A stretch of DNA of 64,000 nucleotides. Source: UBA5158 sp963692955 (GTDB taxonomy: Bacteria > Pseudomonadota > Gammaproteobacteria > DSM-16500). Positions 1-8,814 of this stretch are shown here, piece after piece; position 1 is the stretch's first letter; each line of letters starts with the position of its first letter. The notes under the pieces are model-generated. The model made no database searches, had not been told where the DNA came from, and saw only the letters and a list, made by a program, of their open reading frames with translations. A program made the position numbers and the translations under genes. Location: positions 2,294,001 through 2,358,000 of the forward strand of contig OY843587.1 of the NCBI GenBank assembly GCA_963692955.1, written 5' to 3'.

Positions 1-1
1 C

Positions 2-877
2 AATGTCGCCAATACCTTTATTATCGGCACGGGAACGTTAGCTGGAACGATTACGGGTGGCGTCAGCCAAAATAACACGCTTTTCACCAACAATAGTTTG
101 AATAACAATTTCAACATTTCTAACACTAACGCTGGTAACGTCACCGGCGTACCAAGCTTTACGAATATTCAAAATTTAACTGGCGGGTCCGCAAATAATA
201 ACTTTGTTTTCTCGAATGGAGCGACTCTCAATGGCAATGTTAATGGCGGCGGATCGGGAACCAATACTTTAGATTATTCTGCTTATGCGCCAGTGAATAT
301 CGTCGTAAACAATCAAAGCGGATATACACTTGACGGCGCTAATAATATCGTCAATACCTTTACGAGCATTAATAATTTAATGGGTAACGGTTCAGCGGTT
401 ATCACGCTAGATGGCACGACTAACACGTTGTATATTACAGGACAAAGATCAGGGTACATCAACGACCCGACTTACTTCTCAGGGTTTGATACTTTCAGCG
501 CGACCGCGTCTGCATCAAAGAATGCGAAAGTGGTTTTCGGTGTTAACTCGACGTTCAATTCATCGACCAACCAAGCTAACATCAATGGCGCTATCTTGAA
601 TTTCCAAAATATTAATGTAGTTAGCAGTTTACAAAATCAAATTGGCAGCTCATTTAACAGTGCTATTAACTCCGTCGTGTCTAGCACACCTGATGTTCCC
701 ACTTCTGTCGTCAGCGCGGCTTCGAACTTTAACAGTAGCACGGCGGAAAACTCTTTGAGCGACACCATATCGGTTGACGTCACCGTCGGCAATTGCACCA
801 GCACCATTTCCACGCAAGAAAGTTCAGATGATACGACGACTAGTGGTAGCAATAGTGTGCATACTAGCTGTCATTAA
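2..877 (+). CDS. C-terminal part of a beta-repeat surface/haemagglutinin-like protein (5' end outside window)
   Basis: The frame is open to the left edge, so only the last 291 residues of a longer protein are visible and its start lies outside. The fragment is rich in Asn, Gly, Ser and Thr with few charged residues. It contains repeated beta-strand-like units (for example GGSANNNFVF and GGGSGTNTLDYSAY), the pattern of large beta-helical or haemagglutinin-like secreted repeat proteins. The last 70 or so residues form a Ser/Thr-rich tail with two cysteines. No beta-barrel translocator or LPXTG-like anchor is seen at the C-terminus, so a classical autotransporter is unlikely. Surface location is inferred from composition only; the specific function is unknown. 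Confidence 0.7.
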   Translation, partial: NVANTFIIGTGTLAGTITGGVSQNNTLFTNNSLNNNFNISNTNAGNVTGVPSFTNIQNLTGGSANNNFVFSNGATLNGNVNGGGSGTNTLDYSAYAPVNIVVNNQSGYTLDGANNIVNTFTSINNLMGNGSAVITLDGTTNTLYITGQRSGYINDPTYFSGFDTFSATASASKNAKVVFGVNSTFNSSTNQANINGAILNFQNINVVSSLQNQIGSSFNSAINSVVSSTPDVPTSVVSAASNFNSSTAENSLSDTISVDVTVGNCTSTISTQESSDDTTTSGSNSVHTSCH

Positions 878-979
878 GAATTATACCTAGTGGTTTAAAT
901 ATCGCGAAATCTCTAGCTTTTATCCCCTCTTTCCATTACGTTTGATACGTTAGAATACATATTTCGACGGGAGCAAGTC

Positions 980-3091
980 ATGCTAGGATCGCTGCCACGT
1001 AGTCAAATTTCTTGCTTGCCTAAAAAAACTTTTTTTGAAAAATGGCTGTCGCAGAACCAGCAGTTTACCTATCTGACAATTATTTTTTATGGGATGTTGG
1101 CGGCTGCCATGCTCGCTCCGATCGGTACGCTTGACGGCATCCCCAACATACGGGATTACTACACGCACATTGCCGCTATTATGCAAGCAAAGCTCGCGCT
1201 AGAAGCGGGACAATTTCCGCTGCGGACTATGCCGTTAGAGTATTCCGGCTGGCTTTATCCTTTTTATCAATTTTATTCGCCGACGACTTTTACCTTTGCC
1301 GCTTTCGTTTATAAATGGTTGACACCGGCGAATCCTTTCTTCGCGTTAAAAATAACGTTGTGGACCGCGCTCACCTTAGGCGGCATCAATATGTATGTGT
1401 TAGCGAACTGGTTCATAAAATCTAAACCGGTAGCAATATTAGCCGGCGTAGTGTATCTCACCGCGCCGTATTACATAATTATGTTGACGCACCTGGGCGG
1501 CTTAAATGAAATTGTCGCACTGGGGATTTTACCAGCGGTGATCTATTTTTCTTTCCAGCGTTTTTACTTTCCACATAGTAATGCCGATTTAATTATCCTG
1601 GCGCTAGGTTGGTATCTGCTTATCACGATACATTTAGTCACTACACTTTATTCTGGATTGTTTATTGGTTTATTGTTTTTTTTAGCCGCGTGCAGAAATC
1701 CACGGCATTGGCGTAATCTAATTTCTGTAGGCATTGCGGTATTATTTGGTGGTCTGCTAGCCATGTGGTTTGTCGCGCCCGTGTTGCTGTTGCAAAAATA
1801 TTTTGTTATCGGTTTAACTTTTACCGATACTTCATACATTCAAAAAGTCCATCCTACGCTTGCCAATTTATTATTTCCGGGCGCTGGCTTTAAGTTAAAT
1901 ATGAAAGATTCCCTGCAAGCCATTCGTCCCGCGGTGGGTTTGCCGATTATATCTGCCGCGGGCATTGGCTGTTACGCTTATTTTAAAAAATTATCTAGCG
2001 GCTGCCGCCGCGCGGATTATTGGCTGCCGTATTTTCTTACTTTATTTTTAATCGCATTTTTTCTCGCGTGGTCGCCAATCGATGTTTGGAAATTTCTGCC
2101 GCAGCAATTATTAGTAGCGCAATATTGCTGGCGCTTACTCAATCAAGTGACTTGGATAGGCGCGCTATTATCAGCATGGGCGATTTGTTGGTTATGCAAA
2201 AATAAATTAGATGTGCGGCATATTGTGATTGGCACCATGGTACTAGTGACGAGTACAAGCGTTTGGTATAAGATTTCGCAATATAGCGTCATCCCTCTAG
2301 CGGAAGTTATTAGTCATCCCACGGTGCCTTATAATCGTAACGCTTATAAATTAAATTTTGTGAAATACCCGCAGTTCGTGCAGCGCATCGATAGTTCGCT
2401 ACTCGACAATGAAAAATTACTCACGAATTATGATTATACAATCGAGAAACCTTTATTCCGCTTCGCTGAGCATCCTGCGCTTATGGTGCGCGGTGACATA
2501 GCAGACGCCTACGCGACGCGTGGTTTAACGTTATCGACTTATGTGAATGACCAGCTTATCGCGGTAACACCCCTAACGGCGGGGAAACTTCAGACTACCA
2601 TTGATATGCATGCGCAAAAAAATTCGTACCCTGATGCCACGCCATTACGATTAAAGTTTTATTTGCGTGATAAAAATAATAATACGGTCAACGAGCCGCT
2701 GCCTATCGATAAAGTTTTTTTAACGGGCTTTATAGATCCCGCGACTATCATGCGCGTAGAGCAGGTTCAGCCACATTGTCTGTCTAAGAATAGTATTTGG
2801 GATTGCGACATTAGCGTTCCCAACGGCGTCGGCTTTGTCGTATTACCTGCGCTCTATTATCCTAAACTTTTAAACGTCACGGTTGATGGTAAAAAAACAA
2901 ATTACCAAAGTATTATGTTCGAAGGCAGCTTGTTAGCGGGAGTGTCTCCGCAAGCAGGCACGCGCCATCAAATTAAAATTGAATTTCGCGGCTTGGAATG
3001 GGCGAATTTAACGAGCTGGTGTGCGTGGCTGGAATTATTATTGATAATGACGCAAATAGTATTTTTAAAACTACGCGGACACAAGATTTAA
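980..3091 (+). CDS. Large polytopic membrane protein, PTPS-related/YfhO-like (putative GT-C type glycosyltransferase fold)
   Basis: This is a 703-residue inner-membrane protein. A first membrane segment at about 32-50 is followed by a loop with the Asp/His motif NIRDYYTHIAAIM (55-67), then roughly nine hydrophobic helices to about residue 430. A soluble, probably periplasmic domain spans about 430-675, and a last helix lies near the C-terminus. The conserved GQFPLR...YPFYQFYSPTTF stretch after the first loop resembles the PTPS-related membrane domain family, which shares the layout of lipid-linked-sugar glycosyltransferases. The substrate is unknown. The ATG at 980 has GGGAG seven bases upstream; a TAGAAT at 951-956 could be a -10 box, but no good -35 is seen. 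It converges on the ribosomal cluster. Confidence 0.7.
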   Translation: MLGSLPRSQISCLPKKTFFEKWLSQNQQFTYLTIIFYGMLAAAMLAPIGTLDGIPNIRDYYTHIAAIMQAKLALEAGQFPLRTMPLEYSGWLYPFYQFYSPTTFTFAAFVYKWLTPANPFFALKITLWTALTLGGINMYVLANWFIKSKPVAILAGVVYLTAPYYIIMLTHLGGLNEIVALGILPAVIYFSFQRFYFPHSNADLIILALGWYLLITIHLVTTLYSGLFIGLLFFLAACRNPRHWRNLISVGIAVLFGGLLAMWFVAPVLLLQKYFVIGLTFTDTSYIQKVHPTLANLLFPGAGFKLNMKDSLQAIRPAVGLPIISAAGIGCYAYFKKLSSGCRRADYWLPYFLTLFLIAFFLAWSPIDVWKFLPQQLLVAQYCWRLLNQVTWIGALLSAWAICWLCKNKLDVRHIVIGTMVLVTSTSVWYKISQYSVIPLAEVISHPTVPYNRNAYKLNFVKYPQFVQRIDSSLLDNEKLLTNYDYTIEKPLFRFAEHPALMVRGDIADAYATRGLTLSTYVNDQLIAVTPLTAGKLQTTIDMHAQKNSYPDATPLRLKFYLRDKNNNTVNEPLPIDKVFLTGFIDPATIMRVEQVQPHCLSKNSIWDCDISVPNGVGFVVLPALYYPKLLNVTVDGKKTNYQSIMFEGSLLAGVSPQAGTRHQIKIEFRGLEWANLTSWCAWLELLLIMTQIVFLKLRGHKI

Positions 3092-3094
3092 GCC

Positions 3095-3122
3095 AAAAAA
3101 AACCGGGCAAGCCCGGTTTTTT
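3095..3122. terminator. Bidirectional intrinsic terminator
   Basis: A GC-rich stem AAACCGGGC / GCCCGGTTT with a two-base loop is flanked by A-runs on the left and T-runs on the right, so it can terminate from either side. It lies between the + strand membrane protein gene and the end of the alpha operon (rplQ) on the - strand. Confidence 0.85.
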
Positions 3123-3136
3123 GAATCACATTGAAG

Positions 3137-3514
3137 TTATGCGGCGGCTTCAGCCTGCTCTCTTCCTACCAACTCAACGATAGCCATAGGAGCGGCATCG
3201 CCTTTACGGTTGCCACACTTTAACACGCGTGTGTAGCCGCCTGGTCTGGTTTGAAAGTGAGGACCAATTTCGTTAAATAACTTTGTTACAATTTCACGGT
3301 CACGCAAGCGTGAGAACGCGATACGGCGGTTGTGGACGCTATCCACTTTCGCTAACGTAATCATAGGCTCAATATAGCCGCGCAATTCTTTCGCTTTTGC
3401 TACAGTGGTAGTGATGAGTTCATGCTTTAACAATGAAACCATCATGTTTTTAAACATGGCTTTACGATGGCTACTGTTGCGGCCAAAATATCTACCACTT
3501 TTACGATGACGCAT
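3137..3514 (-). CDS. rplQ: 50S ribosomal protein L17
   Basis: A 125-residue L17 with the conserved start MRHRKSGRYFGRNSSHRKAM and the later RPGGYTRVLK motif. Length is normal for gammaproteobacteria. It is the last gene of the alpha operon, 23 bases after rpoA, and is followed by the bidirectional terminator at 3095-3122. The short Ala-rich C-terminus (REQAEAAA) is the only variable part. L17 binds 23S rRNA near the peptide exit tunnel. Confidence 0.97.
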   Translation of the reverse strand: MRHRKSGRYFGRNSSHRKAMFKNMMVSLLKHELITTTVAKAKELRGYIEPMITLAKVDSVHNRRIAFSRLRDREIVTKLFNEIGPHFQTRPGGYTRVLKCGNRKGDAAPMAIVELVGREQAEAAA

Positions 3515-3537
3515 ATCGCTTACTCCTACTGTTGGCC

Positions 3538-4536
3538 TTACTCTTTATCTTTATCGCGTAAAGAAGCGGGCGGCCAATTTTCTAAACGGGTACCTAACGC
3601 TAACCCATGAGAGGCTAAAACATTTTTGATTTCAGTCAGTGACTTTTTGCCTAAGTTAGGCGTTTTCAAAAGATCATTCTCAGTACGCTGAACTAAATCG
3701 CCAATGTAAAAAATGCTTTCTGCTTTCAAACAATTCGCGGAACGAACGGTTAATTCCAAATCGTCTACTGGACGTAGATAAATTGGATTAATCGCTTGTG
3801 CTTCGCTGATTTCTTTCGTGATGAAAGAAGATTTCAAATCAACGAATGGCGCTAACTGTTGTTGTAAAATCGTCGCGGAACGGCGGATCGCTTCTTCTGG
3901 ATCTAACGTGCCATTAGTTTGCAAATCAATGACGAGTTTATCCAAGTCGGTACGCTGTTCAACACGGGCGCTTTCAACACTGTAGGCCACGCGCATCACT
4001 GGGCTGAAACTCGCGTCTAAATGCAACACGCCAATCGGAGATTTCTCTTCGTTGGAAGTGCTTTGACGGATGTTAGCGGTTTCATAACCACGTCCTAAAC
4101 AGACGCGCAGGGTCATGCTGAGTGAGCCGGCTTCGTTTAAATGCGCAATCACATGTTCCGGATTAACAACTTCCACATCATGTTCTTGTTCAATGTCACC
4201 CGCGGTGACTAAGCCAGGGCCTTTTTTATTGAGCTTTAGCGTTACTTCTTCTCGGCCATGCAGCTTAATCGCCACATTCTTTAAGTTGAGAAGAATTTCG
4301 ATTACGTCTTCTTGAACACCTGGGATAGTGCTGTATTCATGAAGGACTTCATCAATTTTAACTTCAGTTATAGCGGCACCAGGCATAGAAGACAAAAGTA
4401 TTCTACGTAGTGTTGTTCCTAATGTATGACCAAACCCACGCTCAAGAGGTTCCAGTGTTACCCTTGCATGAAAAGGTGAAACTGTCTCAACAGCAATTTC
4501 GCGCGGTGTTAAAAAATCATATGGATTATTTTGCAT
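3538..4536 (-). CDS. rpoA: DNA-directed RNA polymerase subunit alpha
   Basis: A 332-residue alpha subunit. The N-terminal assembly domain contains ERGFGHTLGTTLRRILLSSM at about 33-52. The C-terminal DNA-binding domain holds the RSANCLKAESI and TPNLGKKSLTEIKNVL motifs that contact UP elements and activators. It lies in the alpha operon between rpsD and rplQ, so polymerase assembly is co-expressed with ribosomal proteins. Beta and beta' are encoded 20 kb upstream on the same strand. Nothing is missing from the core motifs. Confidence 0.98.
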   Translation of the reverse strand: MQNNPYDFLTPREIAVETVSPFHARVTLEPLERGFGHTLGTTLRRILLSSMPGAAITEVKIDEVLHEYSTIPGVQEDVIEILLNLKNVAIKLHGREEVTLKLNKKGPGLVTAGDIEQEHDVEVVNPEHVIAHLNEAGSLSMTLRVCLGRGYETANIRQSTSNEEKSPIGVLHLDASFSPVMRVAYSVESARVEQRTDLDKLVIDLQTNGTLDPEEAIRRSATILQQQLAPFVDLKSSFITKEISEAQAINPIYLRPVDDLELTVRSANCLKAESIFYIGDLVQRTENDLLKTPNLGKKSLTEIKNVLASHGLALGTRLENWPPASLRDKDKE

Positions 4537-4561
4537 GAAATAACCTCATAAACTCCAAAGA

Positions 4562-5182
4562 TTACTTGGAATAAAGCTCAACAATTAATTTCTCAACAAT
4601 GTCAGAAGGCAGATCAGCGCGATCCGGACATTGCTTGAAAACGCCTTTTAAATCATTTACATCTACTTCAACCCAACTGCAAGCGGCTCTTAACTGAGAT
4701 AATGCTAAAGCGCCCTGTATACGCAGTTGCTTTTTCTTAACTTCTTTAATGCTGACTTCATCACCTGGCATTAGCTCATACGACGGAATGTTAACGACTT
4801 TGCCATTCACTTGAATCGCGCAGTGATTAACTAACTGTCTTGCTTCAGCCCGTGTGGAACCAAATCCCATGCGGTAAACAATATTATCTAATCTGCATTC
4901 TAAGAGTCTTAGCAAGTTTTCACCCGTAGAGCCTTTTAGACGTGCGGCTTTTGCAAAATAATTTCTGAACTGTCTTTCCATCACGCCATAAATCCGGCGT
5001 ACTTTTTGCTTTTCACGTAACTGAACACCATACTCTGTTTCACGGCCGCGACGTACGCCATGCATACCAGGTCGGGTGTCAAGTTTACATTTCTTTTCTA
5101 ACGGGGTTACACCACTCGTTAGTGATAAATCTTTGCCTTCTCGACGAGAAAGCTTACATCTTGGTCCTAAATATCTAGCCAT
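4562..5182 (-). CDS. rpsD: 30S ribosomal protein S4
   Basis: A 206-residue S4 with MARYLGPRCKLSRREGKDL at the N-terminus, the YGVQLREKQKVRRIYGVMER helix and the S4 RNA-binding domain (RLDNIVYRMGFGSTRAEARQ). S4 nucleates 30S assembly; in enterobacteria it represses the alpha operon by binding its leader, though no such leader structure was identified here. It sits 12 bases after rpsK and 25 bases before rpoA. Confidence 0.98.
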   Translation of the reverse strand: MARYLGPRCKLSRREGKDLSLTSGVTPLEKKCKLDTRPGMHGVRRGRETEYGVQLREKQKVRRIYGVMERQFRNYFAKAARLKGSTGENLLRLLECRLDNIVYRMGFGSTRAEARQLVNHCAIQVNGKVVNIPSYELMPGDEVSIKEVKKKQLRIQGALALSQLRAACSWVEVDVNDLKGVFKQCPDRADLPSDIVEKLIVELYSK

Positions 5183-5194
5183 TCAACTCTCCTG

Positions 5195-5713
5195 CTACAC
5201 GCGGCGCTTTTTAGGGTCACGGCAACCATTAAACGGTATGCCAGTCGCGTCTGTGATCGATAAAATCTTTAATCCAGCTGTGTGAAGAGATCTAATTGCG
5301 GATTCTCTACCAGGTCCCGGGCCATTCACACGCACTTGAACATTCTTCATGCCAAAATTTTCCACGCACAATTGCGCTACTTTCGCCGCGGCTTCGCCGG
5401 CAGCGTAAGGTGTGGATTTTCTGGAACCGCGGTAACCGCAGCTGGCGGCACTTGACCAAGCCAGAGTATTACCTTGAATATCAGTTATCGTGACAATCGT
5501 ATTGTTGAAAGAAGCGCGGATGTGAGTAATACCATCGACAACTTGCTTCTTCGTTTTTTTGCGTGAACGTGTGGCTTTGCCTGCGGACGCTGCGCCGGAG
5601 CCTTCATCAGTACCGGTGCCTGTTGTTGTTTCAGTTTCTTCAGTCTCAGGCTTTTGCGCTTTCACTGCTTTCGCGGGAGCGGCGTTAGTTGGTTCATTTG
5701 GCTTAGTTGACAT
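5195..5713 (-). CDS. rpsK: 30S ribosomal protein S11 with an unusual N-terminal extension
   Basis: The C-terminal part (about 52-172) is a normal S11, with THIRASFNNTIVTITD and the NGPGPGRESAIRSL motif. It is preceded by about 43 extra residues rich in Ala, Pro, Lys, Glu, Thr and Gly; the family is usually about 129 residues and this protein is 172. There is no internal Met before the conserved core, and an AGGA lies 11 bases upstream of the ATG at 5713, so the long form appears to be the real product. The extension is acidic in its second half (about 24-38). S11 lines the mRNA exit/E-site region of the platform beside S7, which is also enlarged in this genome. Confidence 0.95.
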   Translation of the reverse strand: MSTKPNEPTNAAPAKAVKAQKPETEETETTTGTGTDEGSGAASAGKATRSRKKTKKQVVDGITHIRASFNNTIVTITDIQGNTLAWSSAASCGYRGSRKSTPYAAGEAAAKVAQLCVENFGMKNVQVRVNGPGPGRESAIRSLHTAGLKILSITDATGIPFNGCRDPKKRRV

Positions 5714-5748
5714 TGCTATTCATTTCCTGACTTTGCACTAATAAAATA

Positions 5749-6105
5749 TTAATTCTTACCTTTGCGCTTGCCTTTACGTGTTCTTGCATTCGTCTTGGTG
5801 CGTTGGCCGCGTACTGGCAGACCACGACGGTGGCGCAATCCTCGGTAGGAGCCCAATTCGATCAAACGCTTAATGTTCATTGCCACTTCACGGCGGAGAT
5901 CACCTTCGACGCGGATTTTGGCGATTTCATTACGCAATAGTTCTAATTCTGGTTCTGTTAAATCTTTTACCTTCTTGTTAGGTAAAATATTCGCTTCCGC
6001 GCAAATTTTCGCGGCTTTGCTACGGCCAATTCCATAAATGGAGGTTAGCCCAATAACAATGTGCTTTTGTACCGGTATATTTACGCCTGCAATACGGGCT
6101 GCCAT
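5749..6105 (-). CDS. rpsM: 30S ribosomal protein S13
   Basis: A 118-residue S13 of normal length. It has the start MARIAGVNIPVQKHIVIGLT, the helix-two-turn-helix region and the basic tail RGLPVRGQRTKTNARTRKGK. It is the first gene of the alpha group, following rpmJ. S13 contacts the 50S subunit and P-site tRNA in the head of the small subunit. Confidence 0.98.
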   Translation of the reverse strand: MAARIAGVNIPVQKHIVIGLTSIYGIGRSKAAKICAEANILPNKKVKDLTEPELELLRNEIAKIRVEGDLRREVAMNIKRLIELGSYRGLRHRRGLPVRGQRTKTNARTRKGKRKGKN

Positions 6106-6193
6106 TCAATCGCTCCTACAACTTCAACTTATTCAAATCCTGATACCACAAAAGCGGATCAGTTTAATATTGATATACTAAAAAATCAACCTT

Positions 6194-6307
6194 TTAACCT
6201 TGTTTTTGTTTATGACGCTTCTCTTTGCAAATCACGCGCACGACGCGATTTCTACGTACAATTTTGCAATTTCGACATATCTTTTTAACGGACGCACCAA
6301 CCTTCAT
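6194..6307 (-). CDS. rpmJ: 50S ribosomal protein L36
   Basis: A 37-residue protein found by translating the gap between rpsM and secY. It starts MKVGASVKKICRNCKIVRR and ends KEKRHKQKQG. Cys11, Cys14, Cys27 and His32 form the zinc-ribbon (C+) pattern of L36. It lies 18 bases downstream of secY, its conserved place at the end of the spc operon. Position 4 is Gly where Arg is usual. Confidence 0.96.
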   Translation of the reverse strand: MKVGASVKKICRNCKIVRRNRVVRVICKEKRHKQKQG

Positions 6308-6325
6308 AAATCACCCCAATTTTAA

Positions 6326-7660
6326 CTACCGCATCAACCCTAAACTGCCGCTTCGTAAGTTAGCTTTTTTCAGCAACGACTCATACTGGTAAGACATCAT
6401 ATGAGCATGGACTTGGGCAATAAAGTCCATTACGACTACCACAATAATCAATAATGACGTGCCGCCAAAGTAAAACTGGACGTTCCAAGTCAAAATCATA
6501 AACTCCGGCAGCAAACAGACTAAAGTAACGTAAATAGCCCCTGCTAAAGTCAATCGCGTCATCACGGTGTCAATATATCTAGCCGTTTGATCGCCTGGTC
6601 TAATTCCGGTGATAAAAGCGCCGGATTTTTTCAAATTTTCAGCCGTATCGCGTGGATTAAAAACTAATGCTGTGTAAAAGAAGCAAAAGAAGATAATCGC
6701 TATACTAAACAAGATCATATGCAATGGCTGGCCGGGTTGTTGCAAGCTAATACCCAGTGTCCCTAACCATTCCCAACCTTTGCCGTGCCCAAACCATTGC
6801 GCTAAACTGGCTGGAAACAAAATAATACTTGAAGCAAAAATCGGCGGGATAACCCCTGCCATGTTAATTTTAAGGGGTAAATGGCTGCTTTTCGCAGAAT
6901 ACATTTTCCCACCTTGCATGCGGCGCGCATAATTAATGGTAATGCGCCGTTGCCCACGTTCTACGAACACTACAAAGGCCACCACGCTGATCACCGCGAC
7001 TATGATTAATAGCAGCGCGATCACTTGCAATTGGCCTTCACGGACTTGCTCTAACGTCCTGCCAATCGCGCCTGGAAAGCCGGCGATAATCCCTGAAAAG
7101 ATAATGAGGGAAATACCGTTGCCAATGCCGCGTTCCGTGACTTGCTCACCTAACCACATCAAAAACATCGTGCCGGTGACTAGCGTTAAGCTCGTCGTAA
7201 AATAAAATGCAAACCCTGGCTGAATAGCGATGCCGTGGGACGCGAGCATTTTAGATATCCCTATGGCTTGGAAAGTCGCTAAAAACAGTGTTCCATACCG
7301 TGTATATCTGTTAATTTTCCGCTGGCCTGATTCGCCTTCTTTACGCAGTTCAGAAAGCTGGGTCGATAACACCGTTAGCAGCTGAATGATGATCGATGCC
7401 GAAATGTAGGGCATGATCCCTAAAGCAAACACACTAAACCGCATTAACGCGCCGCCCGAAAACATATTGAATAAACCAATAATGTTATTTTGCTGAGCGC
7501 TAAAAAGATCATGTAACCGTTGCGGATTCAACCCTGGCACTGGGACGTATGACCCAATCCGGAACACAATAATCGCAATAATTACAAAAACAATCCTATG
7601 CCTTAAATCAGCCAAACCACTTGCCGCGCTTTTTTGAGCGCCAACTCTGTTTGTTGTCAT
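6326..7660 (-). CDS. secY: Protein translocase subunit SecY
   Basis: A 444-residue, ten-helix channel subunit of the Sec translocon. The N-terminal LADLRHRIVFVI helix, the plug region (FNMFSGGALMRFSVFALGIM), the cytosolic loop ending in SGQRKINRYTRYGT and the conserved NPRDTAENLKKSGAFITGIR segment are all present. It begins directly after rplO with no gap, typical of the spc operon. SecE is encoded at 33298-33687. Confidence 0.98.
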   Translation of the reverse strand: MTTNRVGAQKSAASGLADLRHRIVFVIIAIIVFRIGSYVPVPGLNPQRLHDLFSAQQNNIIGLFNMFSGGALMRFSVFALGIMPYISASIIIQLLTVLSTQLSELRKEGESGQRKINRYTRYGTLFLATFQAIGISKMLASHGIAIQPGFAFYFTTSLTLVTGTMFLMWLGEQVTERGIGNGISLIIFSGIIAGFPGAIGRTLEQVREGQLQVIALLLIIVAVISVVAFVVFVERGQRRITINYARRMQGGKMYSAKSSHLPLKINMAGVIPPIFASSIILFPASLAQWFGHGKGWEWLGTLGISLQQPGQPLHMILFSIAIIFFCFFYTALVFNPRDTAENLKKSGAFITGIRPGDQTARYIDTVMTRLTLAGAIYVTLVCLLPEFMILTWNVQFYFGGTSLLIIVVVVMDFIAQVHAHMMSYQYESLLKKANLRSGSLGLMR

Positions 7661-8095
7661 CTATCCCTCGACGGTTCCACCAGCCGCTTCAATGGCTTTG
7701 CGTGCTCCTGCAGAGATTGGCAATCCGCGCACAGTCACAGCCCGTTCAATTGTTCCACTTAAAATAACTTTGACAAATTTGGTAGTGGCTTTAATCACAC
7801 CTTTCGTCGACAGTGTGGTTAAGTCGATGATCGCGTCATCTAATTTATTCAAATCTGATAAACGAATTTCTTCGCGCGCCAATGACTTCTTGGACGTGAA
7901 ACCGGATTTCGGAATTCGTCTTTGTAAAGGCATTTGACCGCCTTCAAACCCAACTTTATGATAACCACCAGCGCGGGCATGTTGACCTTTGTGACCTTTA
8001 CCGGAAGTTTTTCCCTTGCCTGACCCAATGCCGCGGCCAAGTCGTTTGCCTTCTGGCTTAGAGCCAGGGGCTGGTTTTAATGTATTGAGGCGCAT
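7661..8095 (-). CDS. rplO: 50S ribosomal protein L15
   Basis: A 144-residue L15 with the basic glycine-rich N-terminus (GKRLGRGIGSGKGKTSGKGH) and the C-terminal GLPISAGARKAIEAAGG motif. Normal length. It is followed immediately by secY, and rpmD lies 2 bases upstream, so coupled translation is likely. L15 is a late assembly protein of the 50S subunit. Confidence 0.97.
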   Translation of the reverse strand: MRLNTLKPAPGSKPEGKRLGRGIGSGKGKTSGKGHKGQHARAGGYHKVGFEGGQMPLQRRIPKSGFTSKKSLAREEIRLSDLNKLDDAIIDLTTLSTKGVIKATTKFVKVILSGTIERAVTVRGLPISAGARKAIEAAGGTVEG

Positions 8096-8097
8096 GC

Positions 8098-8289
8098 TTA
8101 CACTTCCTCTACAGTAATTAAATAATCAATTTTTTTCACCATACCGCGTGTGCAAGCGTTATCTTCAACGATAACAGTATGATGCATACGGCGCAGACCA
8201 AGTCCCACAACGGTGGCTTTATGTTTTGGAAGTTTTCCATTAGTGCTGCGCACTAAGGTCACTTTTAATTGTTTCGTTGTTTTTGTCAT
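8098..8289 (-). CDS. rpmD: 50S ribosomal protein L30
   Basis: A 63-residue L30 with the family signature KLPKHKATVVGLGLRRMHHT. The N-terminal four residues exceed the usual 59-residue length. It lies between rpsE (9 bases) and rplO (2 bases), the conserved spc order. Confidence 0.96.
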   Translation of the reverse strand: MTKTTKQLKVTLVRSTNGKLPKHKATVVGLGLRRMHHTVIVEDNACTRGMVKKIDYLITVEEV

Positions 8290-8298
8290 GAGTTATAC

Positions 8299-8805
8299 CT
8301 AGCTCGTAATCTCTTCCACTGTCTTACCGCGCTTCGCAGCAATGTATTCCGGCGTGGATAAATGTTTTAAAGCATTTAACGTGGCTCTCACTACATTGAT
8401 CGGATTCGCGGAACCGATAATTTTTGCTAAAACATTTTTAACGCCAAGTACTTCAAACACCGCTCGCATCGCGCCGCCGGCGATAATGCCGGTACCTTCG
8501 GAAGCTGGCTTCATGAATACTCTAGTCGCGCCATGTCTACCTAGCACTTGTGAATGCAGCGTGCCTTCTTTCAGCACGACGGTCGTCATGTTTTTACGCG
8601 CGCTTTCTAAGGCTTTTTGGATAGCAACAGGCACTTCGCGCGCTTTACCGCGGCCGATGCCGATACGGCCATTGCCATCGCCAACCACGGTGATCGCGGC
8701 GAAACTAAAAATTCGGCCACCCTTCACCACTTTAGCATTACGCGACACCGCAACTAATTTTTCTTGCAGGCCGTCACTCTTTGTAGATTGGTCATAACTC
8801 GCCAT
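8299..8805 (-). CDS. rpsE: 30S ribosomal protein S5
   Basis: A 168-residue S5. The double-stranded-RNA-binding domain is at the N-terminus (EKLVAVSRNAKVVKGGRIFS) and the C-terminal domain carries GTGIIAGGAMRAVFEVLGVK. S5 sits at the mRNA entry site and affects decoding fidelity. Spacing to rplR (9 bases) and rpmD (9 bases) is operonic. Confidence 0.98.
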   Translation of the reverse strand: MASYDQSTKSDGLQEKLVAVSRNAKVVKGGRIFSFAAITVVGDGNGRIGIGRGKAREVPVAIQKALESARKNMTTVVLKEGTLHSQVLGRHGATRVFMKPASEGTGIIAGGAMRAVFEVLGVKNVLAKIIGSANPINVVRATLNALKHLSTPEYIAAKRGKTVEEITS

Positions 8806-8814
8806 AAATAACCC

